Under the pieces are notes generated by a model. The model ran no database searches and was not told the DNA's origin. It saw only the letters and a program-made list of their open reading frames with translations. This document shows, in pieces, positions 39,901-50,248 of a stretch of DNA of 64,000 nt. The stretch spans positions 97,658 through 161,657 of the forward strand of contig JAVLUZ010000322.1 in assembly GCA_036768485.1 (NCBI GenBank), in the 5' to 3' direction. Both the position numbers and the translations under genes were made by a program. Each line of letters begins with the position of its first letter. Positions within the stretch are counted from its first letter, which is position 1. The DNA comes from Mermis nigrescens (Eukaryota > Nematoda > Enoplea > Mermithida > Mermithidae).

Positions 39901-42569
39901 TCAAAGATAAGCGAAAGAGGGCCAAGGATAAAAAATTGAACGAGAAGCGCAATTTGGGTTCATTGATACAAGACGCGCTCGTTCGCCAAAATCAATACGA
40001 TGCTACAGTAATTCGCTAATGTTAAATAATATTAAGCCAAAAAACTAAAAAAATGCAACAAAAATATTTTAAATATATATTAAAAATATTTAAGTTTTCT
40101 AAAATAAAGAAGTCTGAAATGAAATGTAAAAAATATAAGTTTCTCAGCAAATAGATGCAGAAAGTGTATTTTTTCGGAATTTGACCCTAGTTTAAGCGTT
40201 TTCCACCATTCTACTAGAAATTTGAGCATTTTTTATTTAGGTTGGCGTTTGGCCTTTTTTTCTGTTGGGGGGGGGGTAAATGACCTGCGTTTTGGGTAAA
40301 ATTTGGCACAAAAACACTTGCATATGTACATAAATAAAAAAAGTTTAAAAAACGTAAGTTTTTGCCAAAAAGGGTGGGAATAAAATATCAGTTTTTGGGG
40401 TGGGATAAGAAATATAATTTTTGGAATTTGAAAATGCCAGATAATAATCATCGGAAGGCAGTTTTTGAGAGTTTCGATTTTTTAGGCCTATATTATATTT
40501 TTCAGGGAAATATTTTACTTGTCTATTTCGTTAATTTTCATTTTTTTCTACTTTTTCTGCGTTTTATCTTTGTTGTTTGTTTTTTCTTAATTATTGTTTC
40601 GTGTTCATATATAATTTGTCAATTTGTTCCTTTGGTATGCCTATCTTTTTTATTTCTATTATTCTTTTTCTCCTGTTTTATTGTTTATTCAAAATTTTTC
40701 TTATTTTCAAATTTTGCTCAAGATTTTTTGATATATACATATACATATATAATTTTGATATCAATACTTTCTTAATGCTGCTTTTAGTTTTTGTTTAGTT
40801 TTATTTAAATTTTATTTTATTCATTTTAATCCGTGTTTGACTTAATGTTTTCGAATTTAGTTTCTTGTTTTTTATTTGTTTTTGCTTTTCTTTTATGTTT
40901 TTGTTTTTGTGTAGTTTTTGTTTTGTTTTTTTTAAGTTTTTGTTTTTGTTTGTTTTTCGTTTTTGTTTTTGCTGCTTGTTTTTTTTGCATGTTTTCGTAA
41001 ATTTTAATTCTTTTTTTTCAAAGCAAACATTAGCCGCCGAACGCTCGAACGTCGACGCCGTTGATTTTACGACTTCAAAGGCGGCCGACAATTCGTTGAA
41101 AATTTATTATTCGGAAGTAAAGAAAGTTGTGGAAAAAGCGGATATTGTGGTGGAAGTTTTGGACGCCAGGGATCCGCTGGGTTCGAGAAGCCGAGATTTG
41201 GAGAAGAATGTCATCGAAAGCGGCAAACGCCTAATCTTTCTTCTAAATAAAATCGGTATTTCAGTTTTTAATCGTATTTTAGACTCAGTTTTTATATCTG
41301 AATTTAAGCATCGCTTATTTTTGGCTTAATCCTCGCTTAATTTTGGTTTAAGTTGGGTTAATGGATTTGTCGTAGTACGATTTAAACCTTGCGTCGACTC
41401 CATAATAGCTGAGCAATTGTTGCCCATTTTCGGGCCCTAACTCGAAGCTCTTAATTTAGATTTAATCCGGGTTTAAACGTATGGGCTTAAAATTAGGCTG
41501 GGTTAGTCGGTCATTTGTAAGCGTAAGTAGTTGGCTATTTTTGGTCAAAAATTACGGAATCGCCAAAAAAGATCAAATTAAGCACTTTTATTCGAAAACG
41601 TAATTGGGGTAAGAGGAAAAATCTAATTTTTCGTAATTTTATGGGAATAAGGACGTCAACCCTAAATTAGTGTCACCGCCATATGGCTTAAGCTAGATTT
41701 AAAACGAGTTTAGTTCGCTTCCACGTCGCATATCCTAATTTTAGACTGTTGGTAATAAGGCATGCGAATTCAGACCATGCGTTTTTAGGCTACGGTCTAA
41801 CTTAGCATTAAGCTAGGTTTAACCCTGGTTTGGCAAATAATTATTGTGTCTCTGTTTTACGCTTGTTTCTTATCATTTTTTAATATTTTATTGGATATGC
41901 CTAATTTACCTGTGTTGCCGAATTTTCTAATCGGCATTTGAACAACTGACACTGGCTAAGTTTCCTATTATTTTACCTTAATTAATTTCAATTCATTCTT
42001 AAATCTACGATTTTTAAGGAAAATGATCGAGTAGGCGCTACATTACTCATAGCACATTACACATTACACATTACACTTTACACATTACACTTTACACATT
42101 ACACTTTACAAATTACGCATTACACACTTACGTAGTTGTTATACGTAGAAATAGTATTAAATTTTGTTTACAACTACCCAAATTTGCGTTTTAAGTGTTG
42201 TTTATCAATAACTAAGGGTGAAAACAATCAAATTTATTTTAATCAATTCTATTCTATTATCGGTCTATTTTTTTAATTTATTTTCGGTAAAAAATAATTT
42301 CGGGTACGACGTAAGTCAGGCGAACAATTGAATAAATAATGATTAAATGATTAAATAAAAGATAATACAGATAAATAAATCATAAAAGAATAAACTGAAT
42401 GAACGATAATCGATAAATAAAAATGTATGGCACTTTTTATTCGTTATTTTTGTTGTTTTTTTCAGATCTTATTCCTAAAGATAACGTAATAGCCTGGTTG
42501 AAGTACTTAAGAAGCGAATTTCCTACCGTGGCCTTTAAAGCATCGACTCAGGAACAGAGTTCAAATCTG
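36858..42569 (+). CDS. GNL3: Nucleostemin-type nucleolar GTPase, N-terminal half (5 exons)
   Basis: Nucleostemin (GNL3; NST/NS1 in invertebrates) is a nucleolar GTPase of the circularly permuted YlqF/YawG family that acts in ribosome biogenesis and cell proliferation. Exons are 36858-36910, 36976-37125, 39867-40007, 41024-41255 and 42466-42569, with agreeing phases. They encode the basic start ([28 protein letters not shown]), [11 protein letters not shown], a Lys/Arg-rich coiled coil, the [12 protein letters not shown] block (G5 side) and the G4 motif LNKID, which is split by the last intron, ending [18 protein letters not shown]. The first exon with the start codon and the exons with G1 (P-loop), G2 and G3 were not found. 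GNL3L is the closest alternative; the MTCHRKYKI match favours GNL3/nucleostemin. Confidence 0.9.
36976..37125 (+). CDS. GNL3: GNL3 exon: basic coiled-coil region
   Basis: Begins [20 protein letters not shown] after acceptor aatcag and continues to [17 protein letters not shown] before donor gttagt. An upstream in-frame ATG at 36964 gives a longer open frame, but alignment and the preceding exon place the true boundary at 36976. Confidence 0.87.
37412..37609. mobile_element. Family M MITE (hAT-like, 8-bp TSD)
   Basis: It starts cagtggcggatccaggattt and ends atttccctaaatccgccctg (inverted termini). Flanks acagcagg (37404-37411) and acaacaag (37610-37617) match at 6 of 8. It lies in a GNL3 intron and shares termini with the longer elements at 49187 and 61593. 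Confidence 0.72.
37620..38150 (-). repeat. Family L repeat, reverse orientation
   Basis: It includes a hairpin variant (37935-37949), the atggaagatagagctttgtc block shared with 57290-57310 in reverse sense, and an end of the type attcccacgctgtgcatgtctg. It lies in a GNL3 intron. The limits are approximate. Confidence 0.5.
38370..38660 (+). repeat. Family D repeat copy
   Basis: It begins near tttaacggctcaggattggggg and ends at cctgttacatgtatgcc, with a second degraded terminus (ctattacacgtatgc) just after. The middle (ggccattag, gaaaaatttgattttttcc, ggctttgggggatgggg) matches 52912-53132 and 59140-59790. Confidence 0.6.
38690..39866. other. AT-rich GNL3 intron
   Basis: Long A/T-rich intronic sequence without recognised repeat families. 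A short duplication of tggatttaatatttaaatt-type sequence is at about 38880-38930. No coding exon was recognised. Confidence 0.45.
39867..40007 (+). CDS. GNL3: GNL3 exon: Lys/Arg-rich coiled coil
   Basis: Acceptor cattcaag, donor gtaatt, 47 codons. It encodes [20 protein letters not shown], then [18 protein letters not shown]. The composition and place match the variable charged coiled coil between the basic start and the GTPase domain. The exon lies beyond a 2.7-kb intron full of repeats. Confidence 0.8.
41024..41255 (+). CDS. GNL3: GNL3 exon: start of the permuted GTPase domain
   Basis: Acceptor ttttttttcaaag, donor gtattt. It encodes [20 protein letters not shown] and [20 protein letters not shown], then LIFLLNKI. 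The DARDP motif is diagnostic for YlqF/nucleostemin GTPases. The exon ends one base into the Asp codon of the NKxD guanine-specificity motif. Confidence 0.93.
42045..42128. repeat. Short-unit tandem repeat (acattacac type)
   Basis: About ten irregular copies of cattacac and actttaca alternate here, within the GNL3 intron before the last recognised exon. Confidence 0.8.
42466..42569 (+). CDS. GNL3: GNL3 exon: end of the NKxD motif and following helix
   Basis: The acceptor ttttttcag is followed by ATCTTATTCC, whose first two bases complete the Asp codon of NKID. The product reads [19 protein letters not shown] and [16 protein letters not shown] up to donor gtatat. It matches nucleostemin up to the segment before the P-loop exon, which is not visible in the window. 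Confidence 0.92.
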
Positions 42570-43057
42570 GTATATATAAAAAATTTACAAGATTAATAAA
42601 TTATAATACATAAAAAATAAATAATTAATTAATAATAAATAATTAATTAATAAATTATATATTAAAACTGATAAAATTTTTAGTTTTTTATCTCATATTT
42701 GTACAATAATATAACTTTCGGTTTAGAGCAAATAATATATGATGTTTTTGAAAAATGTAGCTTCGTTTTGCTATTTAAGTTTGTAATCTATGTAAGTTTA
42801 TTTAAGATTTAAGTGATTTAATTTAAATTCAATTTAAGCAATTTGGGTTTGATTTTGGATTCGGGATTTTATTTACTTTAATTTGTAATAAGTTTAGTTC
42901 AAGTTTGATTGTAATTTACATAAATGGTAATTCGATAAAATCAGTTGATACCAAATGATTTCAGTGACTTGTTTACACCTCGATTTAATCGTAAATTTCA
43001 GTAATTTTAATATTTTTATAATCAGAATATTTTATTGATTAGAACTCTAGTCGTTTA

Positions 43058-44460
43058 TGCCCGATTATTTCTGCGGGTCCCGTCTCGCTAGACCCACCGT
43101 CCCGCTTGACCCACCGTCCTGCTAGACCCACCGTCCCACTAGACCCACTTTTTCGTCCCGCTAGACCCACTGTTTCGTCCCGCTAGACCCACCGGAAGTC
43201 TCGCTAGACCCACCACGTGCATAATGAGGTGTCCCGCTAGACCCACCGTTTTGCGACCGTCCCGCTAGACCCACTGTCTCGGAAGACCCACCAGAGAAGA
43301 AAATTATGTACGCTTATAAGCAAAAATAGAAATGCTTCCCAAAGTGTATCCATTCAAGCTATATATATGAATGTTTAGTCAAATATATAAATAATTAATT
43401 AAAAAATAATTACATTTAATTAACCACCTAATCAATTAAATTTAATTAATAAATAAATAAATTTTGTTTATTATTGCATGAAATTGTGTGTATTACAAAT
43501 TATAACATGCAAAGAAGATATGTGTGCGTGCATGTGTGTGGCAATGGTAAGTAACCAGCCATGGCCGATAATTTTTAAGAATGAATTTTTATTTTTCATG
43601 TCAAGGGATACACTCTTGTCAAACACATTTCGGAGTGCATTTTTGCTTATTATCGTAATGGTACTGTACTCTTTGTATCCTCCGATCAGGGAATTTCCTT
43701 ATACTAAGTAGGCACACAGATTGAAGCGTTGACACTGCATTCCGATAACAGTACAGATATGCACTATGAATATGATGAAAAGCATGTAGGCATTTCACAA
43801 AGACGGCTCAACAATAATCGGGCCGAGCGGATGTTGCAAATTCTCAGAAAAAATCGAAAATGTTAATTAGGTCATTGTCAATAAATCCGAATCTATTTTT
43901 AAAAATAGGACTAAGGAGCGCTAATGTCCATGTGCTCACTTTATTTCATCGCTTCAAATACTATATAGAAATTTTGATTTCGAATCGAGCCATGAATTTC
44001 GGTCGCGCTAATTTCGTTTTAATTCGTTTGATGAAGTCAGCTATGTTAGTCTGTGAAACTGATAATAACAGAAACTTTTTTCGAATGAAGTACCTATGGT
44101 AATTGTATAAAATTGCACATTCATGAAAACAAACTAACCGCTTGTTATTGACTATTGCACACCTCAAACTTGCTTTTAATTAATGATTACAAAAATTTTT
44201 GCAGAATTCACTTAAACGTCTTGATAACTATTTTTCATTTCACGTGTAATATGTATGTCTTCATTTTTTCGAGTGGGTCTTCCGAGACAGTGGGTCTAGC
44301 GGGACGGTCGCGAAACGGTGGGTCTATCGGGACACCTCATTATGCACTTGGTGGGTCTAGCGAGACTTCCGGTGGGTCTAGCGGGACGAAAAAAGTGGGT
44401 CTAGTGAGACGGTGGGTCAAACGGGACGGTGGGTCTAGCTATAATTTTAGTCCTCATCTA
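43058..44460. mobile_element. Fold-back element with 17-21-bp inverted minisatellites
   Basis: The left arm (about 43075-43290) is made of cccgctagacccaccgt units. The right arm (about 44268-44440) is the same array inverted (acggtgggtctagcggg), with the interspersed spacers (gtgcataatgaggtgtcccg, ttttgcgaccgtcc) mirrored in order. The 9-bp agtcgttta occurs just outside at 43049-43057 and 44461-44469 and may be the TSD, although the outermost 20 bp are not inverted. The 1-kb centre has no recognised gene. It lies downstream of the last GNL3 exon, possibly in an intron. Confidence 0.75.
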
Positions 44461-44500
44461 AGTCGTTTAACATATGTAATCTCACTTTACATGCACACTG

Positions 44501-45132
44501 CAGGCACGTAGCTGTGGGGGAAGGGGGGGGGGGGTCGGGCCCTTCCCCCAAATTCAGAAAAGACGGAAAGATAGGACTTTTAAAACGTTATTTTGTGCTA
44601 TTTTTGGCCTTTTTGGACCCCGGACCCACACATTCTCATAGGGGGTGAGGGGGTATTACCCCACCTCAGGGTCCGAGACTTGAATCACTGTCGGACGATT
44701 TTGAGCTATCAATTATTTTCTGCATGATTTTTGGGTACAAAAGCAGCGAAGATATTAAAATTTTTCGGCGCTTCGCGCCGACTAATACATTTCTCTTTTG
44801 TTTACCCATAAAATACCTAGAATGAACTTAAAATGATTTGAAAAGTCAATATTTTCTATGAATTCTTATATTTTTTGCTTCACAAGAGTGACGAAACTAG
44901 TCAGAATGGGACAAAAATAAGTTTAAAATGCAGTTTTTCTCATTAAAACACGCTATATAGGAAGTTTTAGCCATTTTTCATATTTGACCTGCAAAAAGGC
45001 TAGACTCTAAATTTAGTGGTCCTAAATTTTGGGATTTCACCCCCCCTGAACTTTCGACCTTGGGAAACTATGCCCGGACACCCCAAAATTGATGTTGGTT
45101 CCCCCGAAATAGGACGGCCAGCTACGTGCCTG
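44501..45132. mobile_element. Family A MITE split by a family E insertion (perfect 8-bp TSD)
   Basis: Outer termini caggcacgtagctgtgggg and ggccagctacgtgcctg are flanked by gcacactg (44493-44500 and 45133-45140). The family A interior is broken at cccggacc/cccggaca, between which sits a family E copy (about 44633-45066) with an exact GC hairpin at 44766-44780. Confidence 0.85.
44633..45066 (+). repeat. Family E copy nested in family A
   Basis: It carries the ordered E blocks catagggggtgagggggtat, gattttgagctatc, the hairpin and cacgctatataggaagtttt, and ends near gaccttgggaaactatg. The surrounding cccggacc/cccggaca fits an 8-bp TSD with one mismatch. The exact ends are uncertain by a few bases. 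Confidence 0.7.
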
Positions 45133-45149
45133 GCACACTGAGGGGCTAT

Positions 45150-45570
45150 GGGGGGCATGCATGCACATAGGGGGTGAGGTGTTACTCCCCTGGAGAATCA
45201 GTCGGACAGGTAATGTTCAGTGATTTTGAGCTGATGGAACGTTTTTTGCATCATTTTTGCGGTCAAAAGCATTAAAAACGTCAAAATTTTCCCGGCGCGG
45301 CGCGCCAGATTAGTACTCTCAAGTACTTTTATTCAAAAAGCGTCCAAAATTGATAAATTTTTGCATTTTTAGTGTTAAAAGTAATATAATGCGGTCAAAA
45401 TGGACTACAAATGCCTTTAAAATGCGATATTACCACGGAAAAACGTTTTATAGGCTATTTTGACCATTTTGATAATTAAAACAGCAAAAACATCGTGAAC
45501 TTTAAATTCACTGTTTTGGATTTTCGGGATTTCACCCCCCCCTCCTGCCGACCCTGACCTTGTGCAGCTA
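45150..45570 (+). repeat. Family E repeat, most complete copy
   Basis: It runs from catgcatgcacatagggggt to accttgtgcagctatgg. It contains a hairpin variant (cggcgcggcgcgcca), gtgttaaaagtaatataatg and cgttttataggctattttga. It lies immediately downstream of the family A element. Confidence 0.72.
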
Positions 45571-45762
45571 TGGGGGCTATCTCCTCTACCAGACTTCGAG
45601 AAGCATACCCCTCAGCACACCTGAGCAATGCCCCATATCGGCCCATCATTAGGACAGGGCCGAACCAAAAGTTGGACGGGGCGAAGGGGTAACTTGGACA
45701 GGGCTATGTTTTGTACAGGGAGAAAATTTTTGGAGATAATCTAAGGAAATGCTATATATATA

Positions 45763-45779
45763 NNNNNNNNNNNNNNNNN
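45763..45779. other. Assembly gap of 17 N
   Basis: Seventeen unknown bases follow a short (TA)n run and fall inside or at the edge of a family E copy. Similarity between neighbouring family E copies at 45150 and 45780 makes a collapse or misjoin possible. Confidence 0.99.
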
Positions 45780-46045
45780 AATTTTTCCGACGCTTCGCGC
45801 CAGATCGAGTACTTTTGAGTACTTTTTACTCAAAGCGCCCAAATTTGATAAATTTTTTCATTTTTTAGTGTTAAAAGTGATATAATGCAGTCAAAATGGG
45901 TTAAAAATGCTTAAATGCGGTATTACCACGAAAAACGTTTTATAGGCTATTTTGACAATTTTGATCGTTAAAACAGCAACAAAAATCGTGAATGTTAAAT
46001 TTGATTTTTGGGGTTTTTACCCCCTTCTGCCGACCCTCACCTTGT
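45780..46045 (+). repeat. Family E copy truncated by the gap
   Basis: It starts in mid-element at the hairpin variant (cgacgcttcgcgcca, 45788-45802) and continues with the same blocks as 45300-45560, ending near accttgtgcatatacatag. The 5' half is missing at the gap. Confidence 0.7.
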
Positions 46046-46049
46046 GCAT

Positions 46050-46743
46050 ATACATAGTCGACCATCGTGCAAAGTATGCAAATGTGTGTAAAGTGTGCAG
46101 GAATCGTGGAAAAAGAAAGCCATGCGAACAGGAGAACTTCTCACCCATATGTATAGTGACAATCGTTTTGATTATAATGTCGTAATTAAGCACTTTAATT
46201 GCATAATTATTAAATTGATTAATTAATAATCTTTCTTTCCTCTTTCTAATTTCTCTCACGTAAAACATACGATTTTTTGGCAAGTGCGAGGAAAAGATTT
46301 TTTGCAAGTTTTCAGCTCGTATCATATTCTTTGTTTAATAATATTTTGTTTTGAAATTTGGTATGAGTTCCCAGTATTTTTTTTGAAGCCAACGTTACGA
46401 TCTATTATTTGCAATTTTTAAAACTTGGCCTTTCAATCCTGGAATTGTAAGACAGGCAATTCAGTTATTCTTTCAATGAAACTTGGTGGATTTTGCTAGC
46501 TTAGCTTTTGTTATTAGTTATGAAGCGGCCGCCCTTGCGGTGTAAAGTAATTCATTGTACATGCTTGCCTATATTTATTTTACAATCATATATAAGTATT
46601 ATGGCTCGTAATTTTGGACGGCGGAAGAAAAGTTTAAGTTAAACAACTATACTATTTAATTTTATAAATCTTATGATTGTGGAAGCGATGCTTGCGTTAA
46701 TATTATTACTAGACATTATTTTTTAAAAATGACAAAAGAAAAC
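46050..46743. other. No recognised feature
   Basis: Sequence between family E and the palindromic MITE. Open frames here overlap on both strands and have no family resemblance. Exons of GNL3 were looked for and not seen. Confidence 0.35.
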
Positions 46744-47195
46744 GGATCTAGTATACAATTTACCCCCAGCGTTTTTTAGCCGATTTATGTAAACTGCAGT
46801 AACCAAACTTTACAAGGAGATAGCTATAAGCCTATTGTACTAATCTGGCAAAATTGATTAACTTACGGTGTAAACTTACTGATTTACACTCACAGTTTAC
46901 AACGTACTAACGGCATCTAAAAATTGTAGACGATTCGGTGGGTTTCAAACAAAGCAGTTTTTTTTGTAACTCAATCAACATCTACATTTAAAAAAAGTAA
47001 GTTTAAAGTAAGTTTAAAGTAAAGTAGTGTAAGCTTTTTTTATTTTTTTCTTTAAAGCAGTAAGTTTACACCGTAAGTTAATCAATTTTGTCAGATTAGT
47101 ACAATAGGCTTATAGCTATCTCCTTGTAAAGTTTGGTTACTTCAGCTTATATGGATCGGCTAAAAAACGCTGGGAGTAAATTGTATACTAGAGCC
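46744..47195. mobile_element. Nearly palindromic MITE, copy 1 (perfect 8-bp TSD)
   Basis: Arms of more than 100 bp are inverted: ggatctagtatacaatttac, agcgttttttagccgat and agctataagcctattgtact on the left return inverted on the right. Flanks are aagaaaac (46736-46743 and 47196-47203). The arms also carry gtaagttaatcaatttt. It has no coding sequence and is 452 bp long; a closely similar copy is at 51816-52271. Confidence 0.9.
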
Positions 47196-47329
47196 AAGAA
47201 AACTTTAAACGATCTAAAACATTTTTTTAGGGGAGGGTGAATGATTCCAAATCTTTGTTTAAAAGTGATAAAAATGCACCTTAAAATGACATAAAAATAT
47301 AAGTTTCTGTTAAAATGGTGGAGGATATA

Positions 47330-48091
47330 CAGTTTGTCCCACTTAATTGTCCCAGTTGGGTTTTTTAATAATAACTCCGTTAATTCCTGATATTTTTAAT
47401 GATATTTTGATATAATTGGAAGATGTGTATAATACCAAACTGGATTTCGTGATTTGGCTGCTTTTACTCGTTCATGGTGTAAACTCCAGTAGTTTGTGTA
47501 AACCTTAGTTTTTGCAGGTTGTCCCACCTAAGTATCCAAACTTTTGTCTCGCGTTAAGTCAACCAATTCCTAATATTTTTCAAAAATTTTTTTGAGTGAA
47601 TATAGAATGTCTAATAGGCCATTGATTGACAAAGTTCGGCATGATTTGGTTGTATACTATTAAAAATAAAGCATTTTTACAGAACTTACTTTTTTCGCCA
47701 TACAAAAATTATAGTACTGACTTTTCACAGCAGTTTTTCGTGAACTTGCATAAAACCTATTCAACAATTTTTCATATTGATTTACAAGCATCCAGATACT
47801 CAAAATTCATTATCTTTCATTGCTTAAGCGGCTTGAATCGTGGGTTTTGCCTTTATCACAAAATGGGTACATAAGTTTTAAAAGGAAAGACTATTAAAAA
47901 TCTATGGTTATAATAATTTCGGCAGTTTACACCTCAAGCAAGCAACACTGATAAAACCTTGCCAGTTGGTTTTCCATTAGACCTTCTTAGTATGTGTAAC
48001 CCGAAAAAATTGTTTAAAAAAATGAAATAAGAAATAAGGGAATCACTTATCATGAAAAAAGATGCAGGATAGTTAGGTGGGACCAGACCTG
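47330..48091. repeat. Possible Tc1/mariner-like TIR element
   Basis: The left end cagtttgtcccacttaattg resembles the inverted right end (ggatagttaggtgggaccag at about 48069-48088). A third copy of the motif (gttgtcccacctaagtatcc) lies inside at about 47519. A TA precedes the left end but not the right. The interior frame at 47626-47874 has no recognised similarity. Confidence 0.35.
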
Positions 48092-48115
48092 CACGTGGGG
48101 GTTGGTTGTCCTGAC

Positions 48116-48267
48116 CATCAGCCCCAAAATTCTGAGGGGGGCGTCAGGATGGGGTAAATCGCCAAAAATGTTACAAAAATAGAATCTGGGGCTACAGAAA
48201 TCTGCGGGGATATTTCAACTCCTGAAGAAAAGTACAATCCCCAAACCTCCCCTCACGCCCATGCGTG
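48116..48267. mobile_element. Family C-related MITE (perfect 8-bp TSD)
   Basis: It runs from catcagccccaaaattctg to acgcccatgcgtg, flanked by gtcctgac on both sides (48108-48115 and 48268-48275). It shares its middle with the element at 6399-6570. It is 152 bp and lies just upstream of the unknown coding exon. Confidence 0.82.
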
Positions 48268-48497
48268 GTCCTGACCTTCCCAGAATGGAAAAATGGAAAA
48301 TTTTAAGGGGAAATGAGGCAGAATGAAGGTCGAAAAACAGATGAAAATTGAAAATTTCGTTCGGAAGTGCTTCAAATTGACAGGAAACTGTGTAATAACG
48401 TAGTTTAACGCTATTTTAGCGCTTAGGCCGGTTTTTGAGGTCATTTTGGCCCAGACAGCTCAAATTTTGACCCTTTCCCCGACCGGCCGACCCCCAG

Positions 48498-49186
48498 ATC
48501 GTGTCGTCCCGTGCACGTACGGGTGGGACATTTGTATACGTATGCTGGAAACCTAAGAATTTATATTTGAATGCCTGGTTCAGCTTTTGCCCGAAAAGCA
48601 TAGCGATGTACAGCCTGGACCGGTTTGATCCGGATTTTATTCGTTACCGCACGTTGGGCCTGTGCTTATTCGCGCGCTGGATCATGAAAAACGATATTTT
48701 GGCGATTGATACGGATTTTGTAAAATTTTTAACATTATCCGATCCGGATCAATTCTCCGAATTGAAACGGTCCAAAACGAATCAATCCAATCAGCACGAT
48801 GACGTCAGACCGGGCCAAACTGCCCAAAATACTTTAGCAAATGACTGCGATAATGGGCACGTTTCTAATCTCGATAATAACAGCGACGGCTGTGACGTAC
48901 GAACCCTCGGCATTCCGTCTTTCTTAATCAGCAATTGCGTCGTGCCTGGGCGTAAAAATTTGACCAAAAATTATTCTTGCGACCAGTTTACCGAATATTG
49001 CGCCAGTCTTTCGCAAACCCTGTCGTCTTTGCATAAAATTAGTCAAAAGTTCGCCCGGAGCGAACAAGGTTCGTATTTCGTCATCTTTTCTCATAAATAC
49101 TGTAAAGTACAGTTTGCTCAATCTGATGGAAGATTACTAGAACGCACGTTCTCTTTGAATGAGGCATTTTTTACTATTCTTGCCAG
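48498..49186 (+). CDS. Coding-like exon of unknown function, 5' part
   Basis: The open frame is preceded by a pyrimidine-rich acceptor (ctttccccgaccggccgaccccc followed by ag) and runs to a transposon insertion. Codon use looks coding: high GC at third positions compared with the surroundings and no repeat matches. Notable segments are PKNLYLNAWFSFCPKSIAMY, SLDRFDPDFIRYRTLGLCLF, a Ser/Asn/Asp-rich linker, YSCDQFTEYCASLSQTLSSL and GSYFVIFSHKYCKVQFAQSD. I recognise no family. The frame enters the transposon at 49187 and stops there, but continues in frame on its far side (49810-49873). Confidence 0.55.
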
Positions 49187-49801
49187 GCAGGCCGGATTTA
49201 AGGGGGGATGGGGCGGTTGGCCAAAAATATTTGGCGAGATAAAGAATGGGTATGCAATTTGCAATGATTTTTTGGCCGTCAGTGACCGCAATTTCTCAAA
49301 TTTTTCCGGCGCTGCGCGCCGAATGATACAACCTATTAATGACATTTATTTACTTTCTTGGCGATCTGGAAGCCATTTTCTGTTCATGTAGGTTTCAAAA
49401 CAATTTTAACACTAGAAACAGCTATTTTTGCATAGTTTTCTTCGATTTCCAATTAAAAATTTCGATGTTTCGCATCAAATGCTATAAATACAGGAAATGA
49501 AGCAGTAAATCATGCTTCTAGACGTCTATCCGCCTTAATTTCGCAAATTTTCCGGCGCTTCGCGCCAGATTTTTGTTAGAGTCAAAGAAATTCAATGATT
49601 TTTTCGCACAAAATTGTCGGAAGTTTTAAAATTTTTAGAAAAAATATTGCGTCAAAATGATTTTGTGTCAAAGTATACATTGTAAAACACCGAAAATACG
49701 CTATTTCGCGCGTTGAGGGCAAATTTTTCGGACCTATTTTTTACTGTTCGTGGAAAAGTTGGGATACCGCCCCCCTTAGGAAAATCTTAGATCCGCCACT
49801 G
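49187..49801. mobile_element. Family G/M TIR element inserted in a coding exon
   Basis: Start gcaggccggatttaagggggg, end cttagatccgccactg(c); flanks cttgccag (49179-49186) and cttgccgg (49802-49809) match at 7 of 8. It contains GC hairpin variants at 49307-49321 and 49553-49567. It is related to the element at 61593-62666 and, by its ends, to 37412-37609. Removing it and one TSD copy joins the coding frame on both sides without a shift. Confidence 0.82.
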
Positions 49802-49809
49802 CTTGCCGG

Positions 49810-49873
49810 ATGTCGTCTGACCATATTCACTTGTACAGCATGGAAATTTAAGGAGGGAGGAGTAAGTAGCTAA
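49810..49873 (+). CDS. Coding-like exon of unknown function, 3' part after insertion
   Basis: After the duplicated target the frame of the exon at 48498 continues for about 21 codons (CRLTIFTCTAWKFKEGG) and reaches a consensus splice donor gtaagt at 49874. The combination of frame continuity and donor suggests this was one exon before insertion. Alternatively the insertion created a new termination point in an active gene, or the locus is now dead. Confidence 0.45.
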
Positions 49874-50248
49874 CGACCGGTCCCGAAAAAATGGGCCCAG
49901 ACCTGGAAATTCTTGAATGTTTGTTGGTTTTCATGACATTATAACCATAAAGTGCGGCTGTCTAATCGGTGCAAAAATAAATATTTCCAACTAAAGGTGC
50001 AGTGTAGGGATGGACCGGATCCAAAATTTTAAAATTTCGGGTCCGGATCTTAGACTTTTTAAAATTTCGGGTCCGGCCCGGATCTTGACTTTTAATACTA
50101 CGGGTCCGGGTCCGGATCTCTGACCGTAGACGCGACCGGGTCCGGATCCGGGTCCAAAGGTACCCTAACCCGTGCAATAATTATTTATATCTTTTGTTAT
50201 ATTACATTATTATATTTATTGTTTTCAGATAAGATGGGCTTGTAACAT

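Noticed and set aside
40362..41091. Phe-rich and Lys-rich frames before the GNL3 exon
   Set aside because: They arise from T-rich intron sequence; only the part from 41024 aligns with nucleostemin.
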